This document shows positions 25,780 through 33,422 of a DNA stretch of 36,378 nt, piece by piece (the first letter of the stretch is position 1; every line of letters begins with the position of its first letter). This DNA is from Rubrivivax sp. Its GTDB lineage: Bacteria; Pseudomonadota; Gammaproteobacteria; Burkholderiales; Burkholderiaceae_C. The DNA lies in assembly GCA_027487585.1 (NCBI GenBank), contig JAIYDH010000354.1:1-36378 (forward strand), read 5' to 3'. Below the pieces are notes generated by a model, which searched no databases, was not told where the DNA came from, and saw nothing but the letters and a program-made list of their open reading frames with translations. The position numbers and the translations under genes are program-made.

Positions 25780-26244
25780 ATGACGACCACGATCCAGATC
25801 AACGGCAAGCCGACCACGGTGCAGGCTGATCCCGACACCCCGATCCTGTGGCTGCTGCGAGGCGAGCTGGGCCTCACCGGAACCAAGTTCGGCTGTGGCA
25901 TGGCACTGTGCGGCGCCTGCACCGTGCACCTGGACGGCGAGCCGGTGCGCAGTTGCGTCACGCCGCTGGCCGCGGTGGGTGCGCGGGCGGTCACCACCAT
26001 CGAGGGCCTGGAGGGCCGAGCCGCCCGGGCCGTGCACGACGCATGGCTCACGCTGGACGTGGTGCAGTGTGGCTACTGCCAGAGCGGCCAGGTCATGGCT
26101 GCCGCGGCGCTGCTGGCACGCAACCCGAAGCCAACCGACGCCGACATCGACTCGGCGATGGCAGGCAACCTTTGCCGTTGCGGCACCTACCCCCGCATCC
26201 GTGCGGCCATCCACGAAGCGGCGGAACTGCTGGCACGCACGTAG
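25780..26244 (+). CDS. iorA: 2Fe-2S small subunit, isoquinoline 1-oxidoreductase alpha-type
   Basis: 154 residues, the electron-transfer partner of the large subunit. The plant-ferredoxin-type cluster is held by C39, C44, C47 and C59 ([13 protein letters not shown]...SC), and the second cluster by C97, C100, C132 and C134 (QCGYCQSG and [11 protein letters not shown]). All eight ligands are present. The gene starts four bases after the large subunit stop and is co-transcribed. It has no own signal peptide and would be carried out together with the Tat-type large subunit. No maturation factor (XdhC-like) or cytochrome c acceptor gene follows directly, though a diheme cytochrome gene lies convergent downstream. 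Confidence 0.93.
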   Translation: MTTTIQINGKPTTVQADPDTPILWLLRGELGLTGTKFGCGMALCGACTVHLDGEPVRSCVTPLAAVGARAVTTIEGLEGRAARAVHDAWLTLDVVQCGYCQSGQVMAAAALLARNPKPTDADIDSAMAGNLCRCGTYPRIRAAIHEAAELLART

Positions 26245-26303
26245 TGGCATGACGGAGCCGGCGAGCCAGGGTTGGTCGTACCGGGCCCGTCGCCTTCAAG
26301 ACC

Positions 26304-26320
26304 GGTGCTGCTGCAGCACC
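26304..26320. terminator. Hairpin between convergent genes
   Basis: GGTGCTG-CTG-CAGCACC is a perfect 7-base stem with a 3-base loop in the 82-base gap between convergent iorA and the cytochrome peroxidase gene. It has no clear T-run, so termination is only suggested. Confidence 0.35.
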
Positions 26321-26326
26321 CACTCG

Positions 26327-27583
26327 CTACCGCACGAAGCCGTCCGTCAAGGTGCGCAGGAAGGCCACCAGATCCTGCACGTCCTGCGCACTCAGCCGCG
26401 GTGGCTGGCCGGGCTGCTGGCCAAAGGGCGGTTGCTGGTTGACGTTGCCGCGGTAGGCCAAGGGAAGGTCGTTGAACTTGTCCGCCACGCCGCCCACCAC
26501 CGGGTACCAGCGTGCCGGGTCGGTGTCGCGCGTGGCGTAGAACGACACCGCGTTCTGCAGCGTCGCCACCGCGCCGTTGTGGAAGTAGGGTGCGGTCAGT
26601 GCCACGTTGCGCAGGGTCGGCACCTTGAACATGCCGCACAGGTCTGTGCGGTTGGACAGGTCGGTGCGCACGGGGCCGCACAGCCCCATGTCGAAGAAGT
26701 TCGGGTCGGCCGTGGCGGCGCTTTGGTTGCGCGGTACGCCCAGGGCAAAGTAGCCGAAGTTGGTGAACAGCGCCCGCGTCTGCCCCGCGGGCGGCGTGCT
26801 GCTGTGGCAGCTGGCGCAGTTGCCTTGCTGCGGGCTGTTGAAGAGCGCCAGCCCGCGCGCTTCCTGAGCGCTGAACGCCGCGCGGCCGTCCTGCACGGCG
26901 TCGAACTTGCTGGTGTAGGGCTGGTAGTCCGGGTCGCCGGCTTGGTAGGACTGCAGCGCCGCTTGCACGGCCTGCAGCACCTGGGCGTCGCTGGCATTGG
27001 CGTCCAGGGCTGACGCCGACAGCAGCTGCGCGAAGTACGGCAGCGTGCGCACGCGGGCCACCGCGGCGGCGTTGCTGGCGTGGGCCATCTCCTTGGCGGC
27101 CAGCAGCGGGCCCAGCGCCTGCGCCGCGCGCGAGTCGGCCCGGCCGTCCCAGGTGAAGCCGCCGGTGGGGCGGCGCTGGTTGTCGAAGCTGAAAGCGCGG
27201 TTGTCGTTCAGGTAGTTCAACGTGGGCGAGCTGCGCAGGCCCTGCTGGTCCAGCGCCGGGCCGCCCAGCGGCAGGAAGACCCCGTCGGCGTCGGCATGGC
27301 CGCGCTCCTGCACGTGGCAGCTGGCGCAGGCCAGGTTGCCTGCAGCGGACAGGCGCGTGTCCTTGAAGAGCAGGTCGCCCACGGCCACACGGGCGGCCTC
27401 GGTGGCCGCGCTGCCGGCGTCTTGCAGGGGGGGCGTGGTGGCCGGGGCGGCGGCGCTGTCGGCTGAACCGCCTCCGCCGCCGCAGCCGGCCACAAGGGCA
27501 GCCAGCAGAGCCGCCAGAAGGGCCGCCAGACCCTTGGCGGCGCTCACGGCCCGGAGAGATCGAACGCGGTCGTGGAGATTCAT
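26327..27583 (-). CDS. Diheme cytochrome c peroxidase/MauG-like lipoprotein
   Basis: 418 residues from ATG 27583. The signal peptide ends in the lipobox LVAGC (C34), then a glycine run, so it is probably anchored in the membrane facing the periplasm. Two CxxCH heme c sites, CASCH at 86-90 and CASCH at 256-260, frame the two domains of the diheme cytochrome c peroxidase/MauG family. Typical segments are NYLNDNRAFSFDNQRRPTGG, FTWDGRADS, and TLRNVALTAPYFHNGAVATL near the end. It would reduce hydrogen peroxide or oxidise a partner protein. It is divergent from a histidine kinase gene, with 125 bases between, and convergent with iorA. Confidence 0.9.
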   Translation of the reverse strand: MNLHDRVRSLRAVSAAKGLAALLAALLAALVAGCGGGGGSADSAAAPATTPPLQDAGSAATEAARVAVGDLLFKDTRLSAAGNLACASCHVQERGHADADGVFLPLGGPALDQQGLRSSPTLNYLNDNRAFSFDNQRRPTGGFTWDGRADSRAAQALGPLLAAKEMAHASNAAAVARVRTLPYFAQLLSASALDANASDAQVLQAVQAALQSYQAGDPDYQPYTSKFDAVQDGRAAFSAQEARGLALFNSPQQGNCASCHSSTPPAGQTRALFTNFGYFALGVPRNQSAATADPNFFDMGLCGPVRTDLSNRTDLCGMFKVPTLRNVALTAPYFHNGAVATLQNAVSFYATRDTDPARWYPVVGGVADKFNDLPLAYRGNVNQQPPFGQQPGQPPRLSAQDVQDLVAFLRTLTDGFVR

Positions 27584-27708
27584 GGAAAGAGGCTCGGTGG
27601 CTGCTGCGATGGGCGCCACGATGGATCGCGAGCGCGCAGCCAGCATGGAGAAACTGTGGAGACGGCCTCCGCAATCGCACGCGAGCCCACCGCTACGATC
27701 ACCGCACC

Positions 27709-29184
27709 ATGCCTCTCGCTGAACCGCGCCGCCTGCGCCTGGCGCTCGTCCACCAGTTGGCGCTGCTCCTGGTGGGCGCCGTGCTGCTGGCTGTGACGGT
27801 GCTGGGTGCGGCCGTGGCCTGGAACCTGCGCGCTGGCTTCAGTGACTATCTGCGCGCCCAGGACGAGCACTGGCTGGAGCGTTTTGCCGAAGTGGCTGCG
27901 GCGGCCGTGGCCGAACGGGGCATCGAGGCCGTGTCTGGACCGCCCGGGTCCTTGCGGCCGCTGTTCGAGGCTGTGGCGCCGCGGCCCAGGCCCGGCGGCA
28001 TGAACGACTCTGACGCCATGGGGGGCCTGCGGGGCCCACCTCCCCGCCAGGGCCCCGGCGGCCGCCCGCCTCCCGGGGCAGGGCGGGCGCCGGAGCGGCT
28101 GAGCCTGTCTGACGCCGAAGGCCGGCCCTTGGCAGGCCGCCCGCTGGCGCCGCAGGAGGTGTCGGCGGAGCGACCCATCGTCGTCGGTGGCCGCACGGTG
28201 GCGCGGGCGCAGTTGGCGCGCGGTGCCTTTGCCACAGCAGACGTGGACGCGGCCTTCCTGGCGCGCCAGTACCGCGGCATCGTGCTGACGGCCTTGCTGC
28301 TCACGCTGGTGGCCGTGGCCGGGGCGGTGTGGGCGGGCCGGCGCTGGCTGCGCCCCGTGCGCGACGTGCAGCATGCCGCGCGCCGCGTTGCGCAAGGCGC
28401 CTTCGACGTGCGCCTGGTGCCGCACGGCAACGACGAGCTGGCCGACCTGTCGCGCGACATCAACGCCATGGCCGCGTCGCTGCAGCAATTGGAGGCCAGC
28501 CGCCGCCGCTGGATGGCGGAGCTGTCGCACGAGATGCGCACGCCGCTGGCGGTGCTGCGGGGCGAGGTGGAAGCGCTGGTGGACGGTGTCCGCCCGCTCA
28601 CGACCGCGGCCATGCTGTCGTTGCAGGAAGAGGTGGCGCGCGTGACGCGGCTGGTGGAAGACTTCCACCAACTGGCGCTGTCCGACTTGCGCGCGCTGCC
28701 CTGCAGCTTCGAACCGGTGCAGCCCGCCGCCTTGCTTCGCGATGCGGTGGGCCGCACGGAGCCGCGGGCGCTGGCTGCGGGCCTGCGGCTGGACGTGGAC
28801 ACAGGCCAGGCGCCGCAGCTGGCTCATTGGGACACGCAGCGCATCGGCCAGCTGCTGTCCAACCTTCTGGAAAACAGCCTGCGCTACACCGACGCGCCGG
28901 GCCGCATCTCGCTGCAGTTGCGCGCCGCAGGGCTCGACCACACGGTTCTGAGCGTGGACGACAGCGCCCCCGGCGTGCCGGCCGCCGACCAGGCGCGCCT
29001 GTTCGAGCCGCTGTATCGCGCAGACGCATCGCGCAGCCGGCGCCTGGGCGGCAGCGGGCTGGGTCTGGCCATCTGCCGCGCGATCGTGCGCAGCCACGGC
29101 GGGCAGATAGAGGCTGGCGCGTCACCGCTGGGCGGCCTGCGCGTCGTGGTCACGCTGCCCCTGCAACCGAAGGGCAGCGCATGA
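27709..29184 (+). CDS. Sensor histidine kinase, BaeS-like
   Basis: 491 residues. Membrane helix 1 is at about residues 12-38 and helix 2 at 190-210 (IVLTALLLTLVAVAGAVWAG). The periplasmic domain between them has an unusual Pro/Gly/Arg-rich stretch around residues 105-130 (RGPPPRQGPGGRPPPG). A HAMP region follows, then the phospho-accepting H274 in SHEMRTPLAVLRGEVEAL, the N box NLLENSLRYT, G1 DSAPGVP and G2 GSGLGLAIC. It phosphorylates the regulator encoded next, whose start overlaps its stop. The BaeS-like label rests on the overall layout. The stimulus is unknown, though the divergent cytochrome peroxidase gene may be a target. Confidence 0.92.
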   Translation: MPLAEPRRLRLALVHQLALLLVGAVLLAVTVLGAAVAWNLRAGFSDYLRAQDEHWLERFAEVAAAAVAERGIEAVSGPPGSLRPLFEAVAPRPRPGGMNDSDAMGGLRGPPPRQGPGGRPPPGAGRAPERLSLSDAEGRPLAGRPLAPQEVSAERPIVVGGRTVARAQLARGAFATADVDAAFLARQYRGIVLTALLLTLVAVAGAVWAGRRWLRPVRDVQHAARRVAQGAFDVRLVPHGNDELADLSRDINAMAASLQQLEASRRRWMAELSHEMRTPLAVLRGEVEALVDGVRPLTTAAMLSLQEEVARVTRLVEDFHQLALSDLRALPCSFEPVQPAALLRDAVGRTEPRALAAGLRLDVDTGQAPQLAHWDTQRIGQLLSNLLENSLRYTDAPGRISLQLRAAGLDHTVLSVDDSAPGVPAADQARLFEPLYRADASRSRRLGGSGLGLAICRAIVRSHGGQIEAGASPLGGLRVVVTLPLQPKGSA

Positions 29185-29918
29185 ATGCCGAGCGGCGTGT
29201 GCTGGTGGTCGAAGACGAAGCCAAGCTCGCGGCGCTGCTGTGCGACTACCTGCGCGCCGCGGGCTACGAAACACGCGTGGCGGAAGACGGGCCTTCAGCG
29301 CTGCAGGCCTTTGTGGACCATCCCCCGGCGGCCGTGCTGCTGGACCTGAACCTGCCAGGGCTGGACGGCATGGAGGTGTGCCGGCGGCTCCGCCACGACT
29401 CTGCGGTGCCCATCCTGATGCTGACGGCGCGCGCCGACGAGATCGACCGCATCGTGGGCCTGGAGATCGGCGCCGACGACTACCTCTGCAAGCCCTACAG
29501 CCCGCGCGAGGTGGTGGCCCGCGTGGGCGCGCTGCTGCGTCGCTCGCAGGGCCGGCTGGCCGGCGCGGCGGGTGCATCGCCCACGTCGAGGCTGGAGGTC
29601 GGCGGCATGGCCCTGGACGACGCCGGCCAGCGCGCCTGGTGGCGCGGCCAGGCCTTGCCGCTCACGCCCATCGAGTGGCGGCTGCTGCGAACGCTGCTGC
29701 AGCAGCCAGGCCGCGTGTTCGCGCGGGCGCAGCTGCTGGACGCCATCCATGCCGATTTCCGCGACGTGAGCGACCGCGCCGTCGACAGCCACGTGAAGAA
29801 CCTGCGCCGCAAGCTGCAGACCGCCATGGCGGGGCCCGACTGCATTGCCACCGTCTACGGCGTGGGCTACCGGCTCGACGTGCCGCCCGCTGCAGGCAGC
29901 AGCGCACCAAGCGCGTAG
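29181..29918 (+). CDS. Response regulator, OmpR/BaeR-type
   Basis: 245 residues. Receiver domain: acidic pair near VEDEAKL, phospho-acceptor D55 in VLLDLNLPGLDG, switch threonine in ILMLTARADE, and the conserved lysine in DYLCKPYSPREVV. The C-terminal winged helix (DDAGQRAWWRGQALPLTPIE, ending VKNLRRKL and VYGVGYRLD) is of OmpR type. The ATG at 29181 overlaps the kinase stop (ATGA) and the two are one operon. Receiver and DNA-binding domain are complete. Targets are not visible, and I found no obvious direct-repeat operator in the cytochrome-kinase gap. Confidence 0.93.
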   Translation: MNAERRVLVVEDEAKLAALLCDYLRAAGYETRVAEDGPSALQAFVDHPPAAVLLDLNLPGLDGMEVCRRLRHDSAVPILMLTARADEIDRIVGLEIGADDYLCKPYSPREVVARVGALLRRSQGRLAGAAGASPTSRLEVGGMALDDAGQRAWWRGQALPLTPIEWRLLRTLLQQPGRVFARAQLLDAIHADFRDVSDRAVDSHVKNLRRKLQTAMAGPDCIATVYGVGYRLDVPPAAGSSAPSA

Positions 29919-29944
29919 CGGCTCCGCGCCATGAAGCCTGTGTT

Positions 29945-30043
29945 CAACTGCTGCAGCCTTGCTGATCCACCCGATGCGCGTAAAGTGGAGCCACACAGGT
30001 AAACGAGTTGCCGTCCCGTCTCAGTGATCGCCGCGCCCAACGA
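29945..30043 (+). repeat. Dispersed repeat A, copy 2
   Basis: Gap-free partner of 6417-6515 (about 77 % by eye). It ends at the same GCGCCCAACGA and holds a GTCTCAG unit at 30018-30036. It begins 26 bases after the response regulator stop and ends 24 bases before the hydrolase start, so it lies in the hydrolase promoter region. Confidence 0.7.
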
Positions 30044-30067
30044 GGCGCCAAGGGCGCGCCGAGCCCG

Positions 30068-31264
30068 ATGCGCCAGGCAGGCCCGGGCACGCGCTGGCGC
30101 TGGGCCCTGTGCGCGCTGCTGGGCGCTGCATCCATCGCGTGGGCACAGACCCCAGCCCCCGAGGTGTGGGCCCGGGACCTGAGAGAAGAGGTGGTGCGCA
30201 TCGAGGTGACGGTCAAGGACATGTACGGGCGCCAAGAAGCCCGAACCATCCCGCTCACCGTCTTCCGGCCCGCGGGCGCCGGGCCCCACCCGTTGGTGGT
30301 GTTCAACCACGGACGCGCCCCCGGGGACAAGCGCGCCACGCAGACGCGCGCGCGCTTCGAGCACGTGGCCCGATACCTGGTCCACAAGGGCTTTGTGGTG
30401 ATCCTGCCCACCCGTGTGGGCTACGGCGAGACCTATGGCGACTTCGACCCGGAGACCAGCGGCCCCTGCAACGCCAAGCGGTTCGGCCCCATGTCCGACG
30501 CAGCATCCGACCAGGTGCTGGCCACCGTGCGCTATGCCGCCACGCTGCCCGATGTGGACACCACGCGGTGGTTGGTGGCGGGCCAGTCGGTGGGCGGCAT
30601 GACGGCGGTAGCGACAGCGGCCAGGCAACCGGCGGGTCTGCTCGGCGGCATCAGCTTTGCCGGCGGTGGCGGCGGAGAGCCCGAGCTTCGTCCCGGCGAC
30701 CCCTGCGGCGCCAACGCCTTGGGGCGGTATTGGGGCGGCCTGGCCAAGCCCGGTCTGCCGCCCATGCTGTGGCTGTACTGGAAGCAGGACCGCTACTGGG
30801 GCGAGCGCCATCCGGAACAGTGGCACCAGGCCTGGACGGCAGGGGGTGCGCAGGCCGAGTTTCACAGCCTGCCCGCCATCGACGGGGATGGACACTTCGG
30901 GCTTGACCGCAACATGGAGGGCTGGTTGCCCCTGGTCGATGCGTTCCTGGGACGCCTGGGCTTCCAGAAACCCGCCATCGCGGTGCGACCACCCGCCACG
31001 GCGTGGGCCGCGGTCACCGATGTGGACGCGGTGCCCATCAGCGCGCAAAGCCGCGAGGCGGGCTACGCCAGGTTCTTGGCTGCCAAGTCGCCACGGGCAT
31101 TCGCCATCGGCGACCGCGGCGCGTGGGGCTTTGCCACCTCTGCCGGCGGAGACTACGTCACCGGCCGCGCCCTGGGCCTGTGCCAACGGCATGGCCAGAC
31201 CTGCCGCTTGTATGCGGTTGACGACGACGTGGTGTGGACCGGACCGGAGCGAGGAAGTCGCTGA
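30068..31264 (+). CDS. Secreted alpha/beta hydrolase (dienelactone hydrolase-like)
   Basis: 398 residues. ATG 30068 gives a good signal peptide (RWRWALCALLGAASIAWA, cleaved before QTP). The longer frame from 30008 would add a non-signal leader that is part of repeat A. The catalytic set is visible: nucleophile elbow GQSVGG, an acidic residue in YWKQDRYWGE and histidine in DGDGHFGL. The oxyanion region PLVVFNHGRAPGDK is also typical. Substrate unknown, an ester or lactone is likely. The C-terminal 100 residues after LGRLGFQK (AYARFLAAKSPRAF, SAGGDYVTGRALGLCQ) resemble an extra domain with three cysteines. A decayed copy lies at 17655-17856. Confidence 0.85.
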   Translation: MRQAGPGTRWRWALCALLGAASIAWAQTPAPEVWARDLREEVVRIEVTVKDMYGRQEARTIPLTVFRPAGAGPHPLVVFNHGRAPGDKRATQTRARFEHVARYLVHKGFVVILPTRVGYGETYGDFDPETSGPCNAKRFGPMSDAASDQVLATVRYAATLPDVDTTRWLVAGQSVGGMTAVATAARQPAGLLGGISFAGGGGGEPELRPGDPCGANALGRYWGGLAKPGLPPMLWLYWKQDRYWGERHPEQWHQAWTAGGAQAEFHSLPAIDGDGHFGLDRNMEGWLPLVDAFLGRLGFQKPAIAVRPPATAWAAVTDVDAVPISAQSREAGYARFLAAKSPRAFAIGDRGAWGFATSAGGDYVTGRALGLCQRHGQTCRLYAVDDDVVWTGPERGSR

Positions 31265-31271
31265 GACCGCA

Positions 31272-31289
31272 CCCCGGTAAGGCGCGGGG
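31272..31289. terminator. Short GC hairpin between convergent hydrolase and DUF2252 genes
   Basis: CCCCG-GTAAGGCG-CGGGG gives a 5-base stem in the 48-base gap between the convergent stops, followed by GATTTCT. It is weak evidence for a bidirectional terminator. Confidence 0.3.
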
Positions 31290-31312
31290 CTGGATTTCTG
31301 CCGCCCACGCTC

Positions 31313-32752
31313 CTAGATGCCGACGCGCGCTTCGATCCGTCCCGCACGCACGGCCGCCACCAAGGCCGCATGGTCGCGTTCATTCTGATCGGCATAGCAA
31401 ACCGCAAAAGCGGCCATCGCGTCCTCGAAGACCGCGCTGCTGCCCATGTAGGCCGACAGCACGACCGCGTCGCCCGAACGCTTGTGGGCCCGCGCCAAGG
31501 CCCAGCCGCAAGACTGCGCATAGTCGATCAGGTTGGCGGGGTTCATCAGTTCGACCATCGGCTTGATCTTGGCATCACGCAGCTGGCGGACGTAGTAGTG
31601 CCGCTGCGGCTGGCGCGTGCCCGTGGTCCAGCCCAGGAAGGCGTCGGCCGCGGCCTGCATCAGCCGCTGCCCGAACACCACCCGTTCGCCATGGTGCTTG
31701 AACGGCGCTCGGCCGCAATAAGGCTCCAGCACCGAGGGGCGTGCCTCCTTGAATTGCAGGAACAGCGGGTCGCCGTTGCCTGAGACGAACAAGGCCACGC
31801 CGCAGTACGTGCCCACGCTGCCCACGCCGACCACCTTCATTGCCACGTCGGCGAAGCGGTAGCGCTGCATCAGGATGCGTCGCTCGGGCGCCAGCGACGC
31901 CACGTAGTCGGCCACCATCTTCTCGGCATCAGCGTGCATGGCCGCCTGCTGCTGCATGTCGGCGTTGTGGAAGATCAGTGGCGGCTCGTCGCGGATGCGC
32001 GGCTGTTCACCCTGCCGATAGGCCAGCTTGGTGAACTCCTTGATGTGGGCGCTTTCCGCCAGCGCCTTGCGGATGCGTTTCTGGTTCAGCCGCTTGAGTT
32101 CGTCATCGGTGCCGGCTGCGACCAACTTGGACAGGTCGATGGTCTCGTAGTAGGCATCGAGCACCGGCATCTCGGCGTAGCGCGTCATGTTCTCGCGGTA
32201 GCTGCGCACGGCCTGCCAGGCGGCTTGCCGGCAATCGGCTGCCTTGAAGCCGTTGGCGCGGCCGGCGATGACGAAGCTCGCGGCCAGACGCCGCAGGTCC
32301 CACTCCCAGGGCGCCACCGACGCTTCATCGAAGTCATTGATGTCGAACACCAGCTGGCGCTCGGGCGTGGCGAAGCCGCCGAAATTGACGAGGTGGCAAT
32401 CACCACAGGCCACCACGTGCATGCCGGTGTTGGCCGTGAAGGACAGGTCGTGCGCCATCACTGCGGCCGCGCCCCGGTAGAAGGCGAACGGGCTGGACAT
32501 CATGCGGCCGTAGCGAATCGGCACCAGCTCAGACAGTCGCCCAGCCGAGTTGGCGATCAGCAGCTCCACAGGATCTGCCCGCTGCTCAGCGGGTTTCCAG
32601 TCCGCGACGTCGCTGCGTGGGCAAGTCTGTCGCAGGGCCTTGCCCGCGGCACGGCGCTCGGCGTGAGGTCGTCCGTGCGACTGCGCCGGCAACTGTGCTG
32701 TGACGAGCGTGTCGGTCGTGCGCGACCTGGGCTTCTTTGTCGGAAGACTCAA
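31313..32752 (-). CDS. DUF2252 family protein
   Basis: About 479 residues. The core matches the DUF2252 family, which is related to kinase-like folds: VPIRYGRMMSSPFAFYRGAA, VVACGDCHLVNFGGFATPER, VFDINDFDEASVAPWEWDLR, ADVAMKVVGVGSVGTYCGVA, then FLQFKEARPSVLEPY and a basic tail. The D-x-N-D-F-D pattern and GDCHLxNFG are the family's most conserved parts. Biochemical role is not known. No ATG gives a clean N-terminus. The best start is TTG at 32752, preceded by AGGGGGAG. An in-frame ATG at 32872 would add 40 unconserved residues. It stands alone, convergent with the hydrolase and divergent from the copper locus. Confidence 0.8.
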   Translation of the reverse strand: MSLPTKKPRSRTTDTLVTAQLPAQSHGRPHAERRAAGKALRQTCPRSDVADWKPAEQRADPVELLIANSAGRLSELVPIRYGRMMSSPFAFYRGAAAVMAHDLSFTANTGMHVVACGDCHLVNFGGFATPERQLVFDINDFDEASVAPWEWDLRRLAASFVIAGRANGFKAADCRQAAWQAVRSYRENMTRYAEMPVLDAYYETIDLSKLVAAGTDDELKRLNQKRIRKALAESAHIKEFTKLAYRQGEQPRIRDEPPLIFHNADMQQQAAMHADAEKMVADYVASLAPERRILMQRYRFADVAMKVVGVGSVGTYCGVALFVSGNGDPLFLQFKEARPSVLEPYCGRAPFKHHGERVVFGQRLMQAAADAFLGWTTGTRQPQRHYYVRQLRDAKIKPMVELMNPANLIDYAQSCGWALARAHKRSGDAVVLSAYMGSSAVFEDAMAAFAVCYADQNERDHAALVAAVRAGRIEARVGI

Positions 32753-33025
32753 GGCTCCCCCTGGACTGCTGCTGACATGGTGCGGCGTCGTTGCATACGC
32801 CAGCGGCCTGTTGCCCCATGATGGCACGCCGGGATGATGGAGGCCGCGGCCGCCAACCAGGGCCCAGGCCATGAACGCGAGAAGACACCTGCGCGCGCCG
32901 TGCGGTCGTCGTTGATGGCGCCGGTCTCGTCGCACCTGTCCGACGGGCTCGACGGTTCGCTTTGAGACAAGCGCCCCTGCGAGCTGCTGGCCGCAGTACC
33001 GTCGATCAACTTGCGCGAGGTCCCC

Positions 33026-33412
33026 ATGCACCTGCTTTCGTTCCGTCTCGGGTGGTCCCGAGGCATCCCCATCGTCATGCTGCTCGCAGCCGCATCGCTC
33101 ATCCACCCGATCGCCCATGGGCAGGCCACCCCCGGCCGCAGCGAGCGTGCCGACCCGCTCGATCCGCAGGCTCGCGTGCCTGCTGTCACCCACACCTCGC
33201 CGCTGGCCCGCTATCGCCGCCTGGACGACGACAAACGCGTCCCCTGGACGGAAGCCAACGAGACCGTGAACCGCATCGGTGGCTGGCGAGCCTATGCCCG
33301 CGAGGCCCAGCTGCCCGATCCCGCCGCTTCGGCACCGGCTGCGCGCGCCTCGGCCGCTCCGAATGCCGCACCGAGTGCCGCACCTCGCCACGGCGGCCAC
33401 AAGACGCATTGA
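33026..33412 (+). CDS. Small secreted protein of the copper locus
   Basis: 128 residues from ATG 33026, with GAGG seven bases upstream. Signal peptide: LGWSRGIPIVMLLAAASLIHPIAHG, cleaved near QATPG. The mature part has one conserved-looking segment, SPLARYRRLDDDKRVPWTEANETVNRIGGWRAYARE, and an Ala/Pro-rich tail ending HGGHKTH. The histidines at the end are suited to metal binding but this is a guess. Its stop is ten bases before the TolC-family gene, so it heads the operon. Similar small proteins often accompany copper-oxidase loci. I do not recognise a named family with confidence. Confidence 0.7.
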   Translation: MHLLSFRLGWSRGIPIVMLLAAASLIHPIAHGQATPGRSERADPLDPQARVPAVTHTSPLARYRRLDDDKRVPWTEANETVNRIGGWRAYAREAQLPDPAASAPAARASAAPNAAPSAAPRHGGHKTH

Positions 33413-33422
33413 GAGGACGGCG

